Assembly: GCF_017814915.1 (NCBI RefSeq) | Contig: NZ_JAGIPZ010000003.1 | Coordinates: 124,001 to 188,000 of the forward strand | Reading direction: 5' to 3' | Origin: Herbaspirillum sp. LeCh32-8 | GTDB lineage: Bacteria; Pseudomonadota; Gammaproteobacteria; Burkholderiales; Burkholderiaceae_D | DNA length: 64,000 nucleotides | Part shown: positions 51,168 to 59,758 of the stretch, one piece after another | How positions within the stretch are numbered: position 1 is the first letter of the stretch | Layout of the letters: each line of letters opens with the position of its first letter | Notes under the pieces: generated by a model | Database searches by the model: none | What the model was told of the DNA's origin: nothing | The model's input: the letters and a program-made list of their open reading frames with translations, nothing else | Program-made: the position numbers and the translations under genes

Positions 51168-51261
51168 TCGTCACCGGCGTCGGCATGCAGCGCGATGCCG
51201 ACATTGATGTGCGCCCGAGCCACAGATGTCCGACCCTGCATCCAACCACCGAGGAGAGCTC

Positions 51262-51717
51262 ATGAACACCCCCAACACCTTGCGCCTGCACCGCGTGCTG
51301 CGCGCCAAACCCGAGCGCGTCTACCGCGCCTTCCTCGACCCCGATGCGATGGTGAAATGGCTGCCGCCGCACGGCTTCACCGGCAAGGTGCACCACATGG
51401 ACGCGCGTGTGGGCGGCTCGCACAAGATGTCGTTCACCAACTTCAACACCGGCAGCACGCACTCCTTCGGCGGCACGTATGTGGAACTGGTGCCCAACGA
51501 GCGCATCGTCTACACCGACAAGTTCGACGATCCCAACCTGCCGGGCGAGATGAAGGTCACCATCAGCATCCGCGCCACGCTGGTGGGCAGCGAACTGAAC
51601 GTGGTGCAGGAGGGCATTCCGCCGATGATTCCGCTGGAGTTCTGCTACGCCGGCTGGCAGGAGTCGCTACAGTTGCTGGCGCAGCTGGTGGATCCGGAAA
51701 TTCCGGACGGGGCGTGA
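51262..51717 (+). CDS. SRPBCC/AHSA1-family protein
   Basis: A 151-residue Bet v1-like fold: LRLHRVLRAKPERVYRAFLD, PDAMVKWLPPHGFTGKVHHM, SFTNFNTGSTHSFGGTYVEL and the C-terminal helix CYAGWQESLQLLAQLVDPEI. These are AHSA1-type START-domain proteins that bind hydrophobic ligands; some modulate Hsp90 or act in stress. ATG 51262 has GAGGAGAGC upstream. Function unassigned. A strong bidirectional terminator follows. Confidence 0.88.
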   Translation: MNTPNTLRLHRVLRAKPERVYRAFLDPDAMVKWLPPHGFTGKVHHMDARVGGSHKMSFTNFNTGSTHSFGGTYVELVPNERIVYTDKFDDPNLPGEMKVTISIRATLVGSELNVVQEGIPPMIPLEFCYAGWQESLQLLAQLVDPEIPDGA

Positions 51718-51741
51718 TCCCCTGCCATCCGGGCCGGAAAT

Positions 51742-51777
51742 AAAAAACGGGCGCCGACATCGGCGCCCGTTTTCTTT
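51742..51777. terminator. Bidirectional terminator between SRPBCC and MFS genes
   Basis: Eleven-bp perfect stem ACGGGCGCCGA / TCGGCGCCCGT with a two-base spacer (effective four-base loop), flanked by six A on the left and TTTTCTTT on the right. It serves both convergent genes. Confidence 0.92.
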
Positions 51778-51827
51778 GGAACTGCTGCGATATTTCTCAG
51801 ACCGGCAGTCTGAGCGACTTACCGTCC

Positions 51828-53087
51828 TCAGGCCATCGCATCCTGCCGCTGGCGCGCAATCGCAAACACCACGGCCACGGCGATCAGGTCGAACACGGCC
51901 AGCAGCATGAACAGCGGTCCGTAACCGATCTGCGTGACCAGGATGCCGAACAGCAGCGTGAACAGCGTGGCGCCCAGGTAGCCGCTCATGCCGGTCAGGC
52001 CGGTCGCGGTGGCGACCTGGTTCTTGGGGAATACGTCGGAGGTGATCGAATACAGCGCGCCGGACAGGGTCTGATGCGCGAAGCCGCCGATGGACAGCAG
52101 CGCGATCGCAGCATAAGGGCTGTCGACGAAGCCGACGCAGGCGGGGCCGATCATCGACAGGCTGCCGACCAGCATCACCAGCTTGCGCGAGGTGAACAGC
52201 GACACCTTGAAGCGCTTGTGGAACCACGGGCTCATGTAGCCGCCCAACACGCAGCCGATGTCCGCCGCGAGGAACGGCAGCCAGGCGAACATGGCAATTT
52301 CCTTGATGTTCATGTGGCGCTCGGTGGCCATGTAGAGCGGAATCCAGGCGTTGAAGGTCTGCCAGGCCGGCTCGGAGAGGAAGCGCGGAATGGCGATCGA
52401 CCAGAAGTTCAGGCTGCGCACGATCTTGGTCCAGCTCTCCTTCTTCGGGCGCTCTTCTTCCTGCGGTTGCTTGCCGTCGAGGATGTATTCGCGCTCCTCG
52501 GGCGACAGGCGCTTCTGGTCGCGCGGATGCTTGTAGAACAGCGACCACAGCACGAACCAGATCACGCCGAAGATGCCGACGGCGACGAAGGACATCTTCC
52601 AGCCGCCGTGCAAAATGGTCCACACCACCAGCGGCGGCGCGCACAACGCGCCGATCGAGGCGCCGATGTTGAACCAGCCGATCGCCACCGAGCGCTCCTT
52701 GGCCGGGAACCACTCGGTCACCGCCTTCACGCCGCCGGGAATGCCGGCCGCCTCGGCCATGCCGAGCAGGCCGCGGAACATCGCCATGCTCTGCCAGCCG
52801 GTAGCCAGCGCCGCCGCTGCGCACACCAGCGACCAGGCCAGCGCAAACGCGCCGAAGCCGATCTTGGTGCCGACCACGTCGAGCACGAAGCCGGCCACCG
52901 GCTGCATCAGCGCGTAGCAGATCTGCCAGGCGACCACGATGTATGAATATTCCTTGGTCGTCATCTGCAGCTCCGACATCATGGTCGGCGCCGCCACGGA
53001 CAAGGTGTTGCGTGCCAGGTAGTTGATGATCAGGCCCAGGGTGACCAGCGTCACCATCCACCAGCGGATTCCTTTCACGTACTTCAT
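51828..53087 (-). CDS. MFS transporter, anion:cation symporter (hexuronate/glucarate) type
   Basis: A 419-residue twelve-helix permease. The opening GIRWWMVTLVTLGLIINYLA with RNTLSVAAPTMM, the segment GMAEAAGIPGGVKAVTEWFPAKERSVAIG-like (from about residue 100), and PKNQVATATGLTGMSGYLGA are hallmarks of the ACS family, whose members take up hexuronates, glucarate or other organic acids with protons. GGAG lies nine bases before the ATG at 53087. It is divergent from a FadR-type regulator, the probable controller, with a palindrome in between. Presence of uronate dehydrogenase 5 kb away makes a sugar-acid substrate plausible. Confidence 0.9.
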   Translation of the reverse strand: MKYVKGIRWWMVTLVTLGLIINYLARNTLSVAAPTMMSELQMTTKEYSYIVVAWQICYALMQPVAGFVLDVVGTKIGFGAFALAWSLVCAAAALATGWQSMAMFRGLLGMAEAAGIPGGVKAVTEWFPAKERSVAIGWFNIGASIGALCAPPLVVWTILHGGWKMSFVAVGIFGVIWFVLWSLFYKHPRDQKRLSPEEREYILDGKQPQEEERPKKESWTKIVRSLNFWSIAIPRFLSEPAWQTFNAWIPLYMATERHMNIKEIAMFAWLPFLAADIGCVLGGYMSPWFHKRFKVSLFTSRKLVMLVGSLSMIGPACVGFVDSPYAAIALLSIGGFAHQTLSGALYSITSDVFPKNQVATATGLTGMSGYLGATLFTLLFGILVTQIGYGPLFMLLAVFDLIAVAVVFAIARQRQDAMA

Positions 53088-53515
53088 CGTCGCTCCAATT
53101 GAATTGATTGTTGTTGGTTCGGTAATGCGGCGGCGCGGGCTGCCCGCATGCCGGCAGCCCGCAGTCAGGATGCGGGGGATGCGGATGAGGGTGCCACTGC
53201 CGCCTGGCGCTGTTCTCCTCAGCACCGGTCTCCATTGTTCTTGTTGGCAATATTGTTATGTGACGTCGTATAACATTGAACGAAATTAGTCTGACTAATT
53301 CGCAATGCAGGTGGACAACTCTAATGATGCGGGGTCGGGAAGTCAACCGGATTTGCGCCTGATTTACCGCCTCAGGCGTCAATAAATCCCCATTTCATGC
53401 CGCCGTCAGGGCCTTGTCAGTTACACTTGATGCGACATCGGTCAGACTGCCTTGCGCCTGACCGACAGGTCGTTCATCATCCCTTGTGCATAACTTATTG
53501 CGGAAGTCATCGTAC
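53088..53515. other. Divergent control region between MFS and FadR-type genes
   Basis: 428 bp without a gene. It holds the 22-bp near-palindrome at 53254-53275, the hairpin CGCCTGA...TCAGGCG at 53356-53378, and CGGTCAG...CTGACCG at 53439-53464. The latter two lie in the leader of the regulator gene. Confidence 0.6.
53254..53275. promoter_or_regulatory. 22-bp near-palindrome, candidate FadR-type operator
   Basis: TGTTAT and ATAACA ends flank a GACGTC centre; 18 of 22 positions are symmetric. It lies 167 bp upstream of the MFS start and 241 bp upstream of the regulator start. Confidence 0.6.
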
Positions 53516-54238
53516 ATGTCAGAGCATCCAGTAAGCAGCGGCGGCGCCATGGAAGCCGAACCGATCAGTCGCGCCGAGCAGATCTGCAAGCTGATCATCG
53601 CCTCCATCCTGCGCGGCGAGCTGAGCGACAACCGCAAGCTGCCGACCGAGGTCGAGCTGGCCGGCCAGTACGCGGCGTCGCGCGCGACCATCCGCGAGGC
53701 GCTCACGCGATTGCGTTCGGAAGGCATCGTGGTATCGCGCCGCGGCTCGGGCAACTATGTCCAGCGCCTGCCCGCGCAGGACACGCTGCCGCGTCCGCAG
53801 ATCGAAAGCATCCACGACATCGAGCGCTACTACGCCTTCCGCCTGTGCGTGGAAGTCGGCGCGGCGCAGGCCGCCAGCCAGGCGCGCAACGACGCCGACA
53901 TTGGCGCCATGCGCACGGCGCAGCAAGCCCTGCATGCCGCCCAGCGCAAGGGCGGCACCGGCGTCGACGAAGACCTGGCGCTGCACATGGCCATCGCCCG
54001 CGCTTCGCACAATCCCTTCTTCATCTCCACCATCGCCTACGCGCTGAGCCCGATCCGCCAGTGCATGGAGCTGGCGCAGAACCTCGGCCGCCCGCATGGC
54101 GCCGAACGCATCACGGCGATCCACGACGAGCATCATGACATCGTCCAGGCCATTGCCGACGGCTCGGCCGAACGCGCGGGTGAAGCCATGCGCGCGCACA
54201 TCGATCATGCGCGGCTGCGCATCTTCGAGGGACGGTAA
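53516..54238 (+). CDS. GntR-family regulator, FadR/FCD subfamily
   Basis: A 240-residue regulator. Winged helix at about 15-80: LIIASILRGELSDNRKLPTE, VELAGQYAASRATIREALTRL, GIVVSRRGSGNYVQ. The all-helical FCD effector domain follows (about 95-235), with the likely metal/ligand histidines in DLALHMAIARASHN and a final HHDIVQAIADG segment with HIDHARLRIF. It likely represses the divergent ACS-family transporter, responding to the imported acid. ATG 53516 is preceded by GGAAG; an earlier in-frame start ten codons upstream is less likely. Confidence 0.88.
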   Translation: MSEHPVSSGGAMEAEPISRAEQICKLIIASILRGELSDNRKLPTEVELAGQYAASRATIREALTRLRSEGIVVSRRGSGNYVQRLPAQDTLPRPQIESIHDIERYYAFRLCVEVGAAQAASQARNDADIGAMRTAQQALHAAQRKGGTGVDEDLALHMAIARASHNPFFISTIAYALSPIRQCMELAQNLGRPHGAERITAIHDEHHDIVQAIADGSAERAGEAMRAHIDHARLRIFEGR

Positions 54239-54290
54239 CGACACCGTTTGCCGGAATCGGCGCCCCCCACCGCCAACGAAATGAAGGACG

Positions 54291-54317
54291 AAAAAAACCG
54301 GCTGAACAATCAGCCGG
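54291..54317 (-). terminator. Terminator of the leftward ABC operon
   Basis: Eight-bp perfect stem CCGGCTGA / TCAGCCGG with loop ACAA. On the reverse strand it is followed by seven T residues. It lies about 80 bp past the binding-protein stop. Confidence 0.88.
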
Positions 54318-54354
54318 CAATCAGGTGTGTGGAGAGCAATGGAGCAGACAAACC

Positions 54355-54381
54355 CGGCGCCGGGATTCCCTCCCGGCGCCG
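54355..54381 (-). terminator. GC-rich hairpin directly after the binding-protein gene
   Basis: Eleven-bp perfect stem CGGCGCCGGGA / TCCCGGCGCCG with loop TTCCC, 15 bp beyond the stop, without a T run. It probably protects the 3' end of the mRNA while the hairpin at 54298 terminates. Confidence 0.6.
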
Positions 54382-54396
54382 TCATATCGTTGATGC

Positions 54397-55194
54397 TTAC
54401 TGCACGTTCTGCACCGACGCCGGCAGGTCGCGGCCGTGGTACTTCTTGTACATGGCGTTGAGCTTGCCGTTCTTCATGTTGGTCTTGACCCAGTTGTCGA
54501 TCCAGTCTTTCAGGCGCGGCTGGTTCTTGTTCAACGCGATGCCCAGGTCGAACACCTTCTGTTCGAACTTCAGCTCCAGGTTCTTGCCCGGCGCCTTCTT
54601 CTGCATTTCCTGCAGGTTGGACGGTGTGCTGGAGAAGACTTCCACCTGGCCTGTCACCATCGAGGTGATCAGCGTGGCGTCGTCTTCATAGCGCACGATC
54701 TCGGCGCCCTTGGCCTGCTGCGTGGTCAGGGTGTCGTTGACGGTGGCGCGGGTCAGGCCGACGCGCTTACCGGCCAGGTCCGGATAGTCTTTGATCTGCA
54801 TGCTCTTGGGGCCGCCGACGATGATGCTGATGACGGCGTAGGGAATCGAGAAGTCGATCACCTTCTGGCGCTCGGGGGTGATCGACAGGTCGGCCACCAC
54901 GATGTCGGCACGATTGGCTTGCAGCGTCGGCACGCGCGCGGCGTTGGTGACGGAGACGATCTCCAGCTGCACGCCCAGGTCCTGGGCCAGCTGCTTGGCG
55001 GTGTCGACGTCGGAGCCGGTGGGTTGCAGCTTGTCGTCGGCGTAGCTGAACAGCGGCGTGCCCATGGCGATGGCCACGCGAATCTTGCCGGCCTTCTTGA
55101 TGTCGTCCAGCTGGTCGGCCATGGCCGAGTGGGCGAAGGCGCCGAACATCAGCGCGGCGATGCAGGTGCGGGTAAAGATTTTCTTCAGTTGCAT
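54397..55194 (-). CDS. Family-3 (polar amino acid type) ABC substrate-binding protein
   Basis: A 265-residue periplasmic binding protein. Signal peptide ends AHSAMA; the mature part DQLDDIKKAGKIRVAIAMGT, PLFSYADDKLQPTGSDVDTA, RADIVVADLSITPERQKVIDF is the family-3 pattern. The ligand is unclear: the family mostly binds amino acids, but the gene group also contains uronate dehydrogenase. GGAG precedes the ATG by nine bases. It is the last gene of a four-gene leftward operon and is followed by two hairpins. Confidence 0.9.
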   Translation of the reverse strand: MQLKKIFTRTCIAALMFGAFAHSAMADQLDDIKKAGKIRVAIAMGTPLFSYADDKLQPTGSDVDTAKQLAQDLGVQLEIVSVTNAARVPTLQANRADIVVADLSITPERQKVIDFSIPYAVISIIVGGPKSMQIKDYPDLAGKRVGLTRATVNDTLTTQQAKGAEIVRYEDDATLITSMVTGQVEVFSSTPSNLQEMQKKAPGKNLELKFEQKVFDLGIALNKNQPRLKDWIDNWVKTNMKNGKLNAMYKKYHGRDLPASVQNVQ

Positions 55195-55269
55195 GGTAGG
55201 TCTCCGGTGTGTGACGTTGGATGTTTCTTCTAGTGAGAACTGCGGTGCTGCGTGATCGGTCGGTGCTTG

Positions 55270-56052
55270 TCAGAGGTCGGCGGCGAGGAAGGCCTGCAGC
55301 TCGGGGGTATGCGGGTTGTCCAGCATCTCGCCGGGGCCGACTTCCCACACGCGGCCCTGGTGCATGTAGATGATGCGGTCGGCCACGCGCTTGGCGAAAT
55401 TCATCTCGTGCGTGACCAGGATCATGGTCATGCCGCCGGCGGCGAGGTCTTCCATCACGCGCAGCACTTCGCCGGTCAGCTGCGGGTCCAGCGCCGAGGT
55501 AACTTCGTCGAACAGCATGACCTTGGGCGCCATCGCCAGCGAGCGCGCAATCGCCACGCGCTGCTGCTGGCCGCCGGAGAGCTGCTCGGGATAGGCACCG
55601 GCCTTCTCGTCAAGGCCGACCTGCGCCAGCGCCGCCAGCGCCACCTTCTGCGCCTCGGCCTTGTTTTGCATCTTCACGTGGCGCAGCGCCAGCATCACGT
55701 TTTCCAGCACGGTCAGGTGCGGGAACAGGTTGTAGCTCTGGAACACGATGCCCACTTCGCGGCGCAGCTTGTGCAGGTCGACGTCGGGATCATCGACGCG
55801 GATGCCGGCCACCTCGATGCTGCCGGAGTCGATCGTCTCCAGCCGGTCGATGCAGCGCAGCGCGGTGCTCTTGCCGGAGCCGGAGGCGCCGATGATGGCG
55901 ATCATCTCGCCGCGCCCCACTTCGAACGACACGCCCTTCAACACCTGGTTGGCGCCGAAGCTCTTGTAGATCTGGTCGACCTTGACGATGGGCTGGGACA
56001 CTTGCGGCGCAGCGGCGTGTACCACCGGTTCGGGATTAGCGATTGCTGACAT
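55270..56052 (-). CDS. Amino-acid-type ABC transporter ATP-binding protein (GlnQ-like)
   Basis: A 260-residue ATPase. Walker A IIGASGSGKSTALRC, Q-loop VFQSYNLFPHLTVLEN, signature LSGGQQQRVAIARSLA, Walker B VMLFDEVTSALD, H-loop LVTHEMNFAKRVAD, and the polar-amino-acid ending VGPGEMLDNPHTPELQAFL. A tail of about 25 residues precedes the domain. The ATG at 56052 lies inside the end of the preceding permease gene (17-base overlap), so translation is coupled. Confidence 0.92.
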   Translation of the reverse strand: MSAIANPEPVVHAAAPQVSQPIVKVDQIYKSFGANQVLKGVSFEVGRGEMIAIIGASGSGKSTALRCIDRLETIDSGSIEVAGIRVDDPDVDLHKLRREVGIVFQSYNLFPHLTVLENVMLALRHVKMQNKAEAQKVALAALAQVGLDEKAGAYPEQLSGGQQQRVAIARSLAMAPKVMLFDEVTSALDPQLTGEVLRVMEDLAAGGMTMILVTHEMNFAKRVADRIIYMHQGRVWEVGPGEMLDNPHTPELQAFLAADL

Positions 56053-56689
56053 TGAGCTTTCTCTCCATGGATGCGCTCCAGCGCGACAGCGGGTAGCACA
56101 GTAAGAAATAGAAGATCCCGACCAGGGCAAATACCAGGAAGGGCTGGAAAATCGAGTTGTTGATGATCTGGCCGGCGCGGGTCAGCTCGACGAAGCCGAT
56201 CACCGAGGCCAGCGAAGTCATCTTGATCAGCTGCACCAGAAAGCCGATGGTGGGCGGCAGCGACAGGCGCGTAGCCTGTGGAATGATCACCAGGCGCAGC
56301 GTCTGCCAGCGCGTCAGCGACAGGCATTCGGAGGCCTCCCACTGCGGGCGCGGCATGGCCTCGACGCAGCCGCGCCAGATGTCGCCGAGATAGGCGCTGG
56401 TGTACACCATCATCGCGATGCCGGCGGCCACCAGCGCGGGCAGCGCAAAGCCGTACACCGACAGGCCGAAATAGACGATGAACAGCAGGATCAGCAGCGG
56501 GATGCCCTGGATGCATTCGATGAACAGGATGGCCGGGTTGCGCAGCCAGGCGCGCGGCGAGATGCGCGCCAGCATCACCAGGAAGCCGGCAATGCCGCCC
56601 AGCACGAAGGCCAGCGCCGAGAGCACCAGGGTCCAGCCGATCGACTGCACCAGGTAAAACAGGTGGGTCCAGGAGAATGAGCCGATCAC
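56036..56689 (-). CDS. Amino-acid-type ABC transporter permease (HisM/GlnP-like)
   Basis: A 217-residue permease with about five membrane helices. Family landmarks are IECIQGIPLLILLFIVYFG and the coupling loop ASECLSLTRWQTLRLVIIPQ, followed by TSLASVIGFVELTRAGQII. The start is a GTG at 56689 with GGGAG upstream; it overlaps the previous permease stop by four bases. It pairs with the 272-residue permease to form the channel. Confidence 0.92.
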   Translation of the reverse strand: MIGSFSWTHLFYLVQSIGWTLVLSALAFVLGGIAGFLVMLARISPRAWLRNPAILFIECIQGIPLLILLFIVYFGLSVYGFALPALVAAGIAMMVYTSAYLGDIWRGCVEAMPRPQWEASECLSLTRWQTLRLVIIPQATRLSLPPTIGFLVQLIKMTSLASVIGFVELTRAGQIINNSIFQPFLVFALVGIFYFLLCYPLSRWSASMERKLNVSNR

Positions 56690-57504
56690 GATGCGCTCCC
56701 TTCAACAGTATTGCGCGGCTGGGAGACGCCGTGGATGAACGGCGCGTGCGCCACCGGCACAGCGCCGGCGGTGGCGACGCTGGCCATCGCCATGTGCGAC
56801 ACCGGGCTCCTGCGCGCCTGTGCGGCGGCGCGGCGGATGGTGCGGCGGCGCTTGAAGATGTATTCGCCGAAGGCGTAGGCCAGCAGCTTGACCAGCACCG
56901 ACAGCACCAGGTAGAGGCCGGCCACGACGATATAGGTCTCCAGCGAGCGGAAGGTGTCGGACTGTACGGTGTTGGCAATCGCGGTCAGCTCTTCGGCCGA
57001 GATCTGCGAAGCCATCGCCGAGGCCTGCATCATCAGCAGGAACTGGCTGGTCAGCGCCGGGTAGACGCGCTCGATGGCCGGCTGCAGCATCACGTGCCAG
57101 CGGATGCGCCAGACCGACAGGCCCAGGCATTCGGCGGCCTCAATCTGCCCGCGCGGCACCGAGTCGATGCCGGCGCGGATGATCTCGGCGGCGTAGGCGG
57201 CGATGTTGATGATCATCGCCAGCACGGCGGCGGCGAAGGTGGGCATGTGCACGCCCAGGCTGGCCAGGCCGAAGTAGAGAAGGAAGATCTGCACCAGGAA
57301 CGGCGTGTTGCGCACCGCCTCGATGTAGGCGCCGCAGGCGCGGGCTACGAGGCGATTCTTGCTGTTCTTGGCGAAGGCGACGATGACGCCGATGGAGACG
57401 CCGACGACGATTGCGACGGTGGTCATCTTCAGCGTCAGCCACGCGCCGCGCAGGAACACGGGCCAATATGGCGCGAGACTGCTGAAGTCGAGTGTGAAGT
57501 TCAT
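56686..57504 (-). CDS. Amino-acid-type ABC transporter permease (HisQ/GlnP-like)
   Basis: A 272-residue permease. Membrane helices include GAWLTLKMTTVAIVVGVSIGV; the EVRNTP-type segment is YIEAVRNTPFLVQIFLLYFG; the coupling loop is IEAAECLGLSVWRIRWHVML. A 45-residue C-terminal tail (RRTIRRAAAQARRSPVSHMA and on) is longer than usual and basic. First gene of the operon. The 312-bp region upstream carries a 22-bp motif that also occurs upstream of the uronate dehydrogenase/FadR pair. Confidence 0.9.
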   Translation of the reverse strand: MNFTLDFSSLAPYWPVFLRGAWLTLKMTTVAIVVGVSIGVIVAFAKNSKNRLVARACGAYIEAVRNTPFLVQIFLLYFGLASLGVHMPTFAAAVLAMIINIAAYAAEIIRAGIDSVPRGQIEAAECLGLSVWRIRWHVMLQPAIERVYPALTSQFLLMMQASAMASQISAEELTAIANTVQSDTFRSLETYIVVAGLYLVLSVLVKLLAYAFGEYIFKRRRTIRRAAAQARRSPVSHMAMASVATAGAVPVAHAPFIHGVSQPRNTVEGSAS

Positions 57505-57816
57505 GGCTGCCGGTTATTCAAGTGGTCTCGGAAATGACATTGCCGGAAACCCCGGTCCTCGCGTGCGCGATCCTGCTGCGTGCGGGCGGCCCGGTGCTCC
57601 GGGTGCTGCCTTGCTGCAAAAACGGTGATGCGGGTGATGCGGACAGTGCTGGTTGTGCTATTTGTGCTGGCCTTGCCGTTGCTGCGGTGACGCCTGCGGA
57701 TGCCGGGGAGCTGGAAATGACGCCATTACAGCACTCAAGTGGTATGACGACATACGATTCAAGCCGAAAAAACGACGTCCCCGCCTGCCCTTGGGCATGC
57801 ATGCGCCGGCGCTGCG
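57505..57816. other. Upstream region of the ABC operon
   Basis: 312 bp between the uronate dehydrogenase stop and the first permease start. Open frames here look accidental. The only notable element is the conserved 22-bp motif at 57737-57758. Confidence 0.6.
57737..57758 (+). promoter_or_regulatory. Conserved 22-bp motif, copy A (candidate FadR-type site)
   Basis: Core GTATG-ACGA-CATAC inside AAGTG...CGAT. It matches copy B (58758-58779, opposite orientation) at 17 of 22 positions; four of the five differences are transitions. It is 233 bp upstream of the ABC operon start. Confidence 0.6.
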
Positions 57817-58668
57817 TCAGGTCAGGGGGTCGAACGGTCCCACGGTGGTGAAGGCGCCCCCCTGCAGCACCGCCACCGGATCGGTGGGCGCCGGCCTGGG
57901 CTGGGCTTCCACCTTGGCGCGGAAGATCTCGGAGCTGTCCTTGGGCGCGTAGCCGAGGTGCGCCGCATGGCGGTTGTCCCACCAGGTATGGGCATTGGCC
58001 GACATGCCATAGACCACGGTGTGGCCCACGCCGGGGGTGAACAGGCTGCGGCGCAGCAGTTGCTCGAAGTCGTCCAGGCTCATCCAGCTGGCCATCATGC
58101 GGCGGTCCTTGGCCTCCGGGAAGATGGAGCCGATGCGGATGCTCACCGTCTCCACGCCGTAGCGGTCGAAGTAGAACTGAGCCATGTCTTCGCCGTAGGA
58201 CTTGGACAGGCCGTAATAGCCGTCCGGACGGCGCAGGTCGCGCGCGTCGATCTTCTCGTCCTGGCGGTAGTAGCCGGTCACATGGTTGGAGCTGGCGAAG
58301 ATCACGCGCTTGACCTTGTGGCGGCGCGCGGCTTCGTAGATGTGGAACACGCCCTTGATGTTGCCTTCCAGGATTTCCTCGAAGGGACGCTCTACCGACA
58401 CGCCTCCCAGGTGGATGATGGCGTCGCAACCGGCCACCATGGCGTCGACCGCGGCGCGGTCGGCCAGGTCGCAGGCCAGCGCTTCTTCATGCGGCGCCAC
58501 CGGGCCGGCCGCATCCATCGCCGCGGCCAGGTCGGACACGCGCACGGCGTCGGCAAAGCCGGACAGACGGGGACGCAGGGCACGGCCCACGCCGCCGGCG
58601 GCGCCGGTCAGCAAGAGGCGTGAACAGCGCGCGGTTTGCCACGCGCCGGGGTCTTTTTCTCCGCTCAT
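57817..58668 (-). CDS. udh: Uronate dehydrogenase (NAD-dependent, SDR fold)
   Basis: A 283-residue short-chain dehydrogenase. Cofactor motif LLLTGAAGGVGRALRPRLSG; CDLADRAAVDAMVAGCDAII and HLGGVSVERPFEEILEGNIK; catalytic Ser in IFASSNHVTGYY; Tyr/Lys pair in DGYYGLSKSYGE; and VSIRIGSIFPEAKDRRM. The order and wording closely follow the Agrobacterium-type uronate dehydrogenase as I recall it. It would oxidise galacturonate or glucuronate to the aldarolactone. GGAG lies nine bases before the ATG. Divergent from a FadR-type regulator. A related sugar-dehydrogenase specificity is the main alternative. Confidence 0.85.
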   Translation of the reverse strand: MSGEKDPGAWQTARCSRLLLTGAAGGVGRALRPRLSGFADAVRVSDLAAAMDAAGPVAPHEEALACDLADRAAVDAMVAGCDAIIHLGGVSVERPFEEILEGNIKGVFHIYEAARRHKVKRVIFASSNHVTGYYRQDEKIDARDLRRPDGYYGLSKSYGEDMAQFYFDRYGVETVSIRIGSIFPEAKDRRMMASWMSLDDFEQLLRRSLFTPGVGHTVVYGMSANAHTWWDNRHAAHLGYAPKDSSEIFRAKVEAQPRPAPTDPVAVLQGGAFTTVGPFDPLT

Positions 58669-58757
58669 ACGAGCTGTCTCCTGATTGTTTGTAATTATTC
58701 TTGTTGTGTGATCTCTGCAAGGAATTGCCGGTTTTTCAAGTAACCGGCAAATTCAAT

Positions 58758-58779
58758 CTTGTACGTTGTCATATCACTT
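58758..58779 (-). promoter_or_regulatory. Conserved 22-bp motif, copy B (candidate FadR-type site)
   Basis: Reverse-oriented copy of the motif at 57737-57758 (reads AAGTG-TATGAC-AC-TAC on the minus strand). It lies 90 bp upstream of the udh start and 107 bp upstream of the regulator start. Confidence 0.6.
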
Positions 58780-58885
58780 GGATCGGATTATTATCGGCGC
58801 GTCAGAGCTTGTCAATAGCATTCGGGAAGTCGCTTCTACGAAACAAACGGGCCGGGAAAAACCGGCCCCAACTTTGATCACGACA

Positions 58886-59689
58886 ATGATAAATATCCTC
58901 GCTGCCGAGGCTGGGCAGCGTACCGGAACCAGCGCCGCGGAGACCAACGGCCGGCATCCGGATCCAGCCACCGGCGTCGCCCGCAGCGTGGGCCGGCGCA
59001 ACCTCTCGCGCGAGCTGGTGCAGGCGCTCGAGCAACTGATCCTGACCCAGCACTGGCGTGCCGGCGACAAGCTGCCCACCGAGGCCGAGATCGTGCGCCA
59101 GTTCCAGGTCAGCCGCACCGTGGTGCGCGAGGCGCTGTCGCGGCTGCAGGCGGCCGGCCTGGTGGCGACCCGCCACGGCATCGGCACCTTCGTGCTGGAG
59201 CCGCGTCCGCCGGCGATGTTCCGGCTCGACCCGGACGACCTGGAAACCTCCTTCGAAGTGCTGGCCGTGCTGGAGCTGCGCATCAGCCTGGAGACCGAGA
59301 CCGCGGGCCTGGCGGCAGCGCGACGCAGCGACGCCAACCTGGCCGTGATGCGCGCGGCGCTGGACGATTTCGCCAGCAACGTGGCGCGCTCGGAGACCAC
59401 GGTGGCGCCCGACTTCCGCTTCCACCAGGAGATCGCCGAGGCCACCGGCAACCGCTACTTCGCCGAGATCATCAACTACCTCGGCACCACCATCCTGCCG
59501 CGCACGCGGCTGCCCTCCAGCCGCATCCCGGCCGAGCAGCTCACCCAATACCTGCAACGCGTGAACCGCGAACATGAACAGATCTTCGACGCCATCGCCC
59601 GGCGCGACACCGACTTCGCGCGCGCGGCCATGCGCATCCACCTCACCAACAGCCGCGAACGCCTGCGCCGCGCGCAGGAGGCCAACTGA
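58886..59689 (+). CDS. GntR-family regulator, FadR/FCD subfamily
   Basis: A 267-residue regulator. A 35-residue variable tail precedes the winged helix (LVQALEQLILTQHWRAGDKL, PTEAEIVRQFQVSRTVVREA, ATRHGIGTFVLEPRP). The FCD effector domain runs from about residue 110, with VLAVLELRISLETETAGLAA, FRFHQEIAEATGNRYF and REHEQIFDAIARRD containing the usual metal-ligand histidines. It probably represses udh and, through the second motif copy, the ABC operon. The ATG at 58886 has no strong ribosome binding site; an earlier TTG at 58766 falls inside the candidate operator and is rejected. Confidence 0.86.
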   Translation: MINILAAEAGQRTGTSAAETNGRHPDPATGVARSVGRRNLSRELVQALEQLILTQHWRAGDKLPTEAEIVRQFQVSRTVVREALSRLQAAGLVATRHGIGTFVLEPRPPAMFRLDPDDLETSFEVLAVLELRISLETETAGLAAARRSDANLAVMRAALDDFASNVARSETTVAPDFRFHQEIAEATGNRYFAEIINYLGTTILPRTRLPSSRIPAEQLTQYLQRVNREHEQIFDAIARRDTDFARAAMRIHLTNSRERLRRAQEAN

Positions 59690-59758
59690 GGTCGCCGAGA
59701 TTTCCATTCCCGTTTTTTGCTTCACTCAACCGCAACACCCCACAACAAGGAGACTGAG

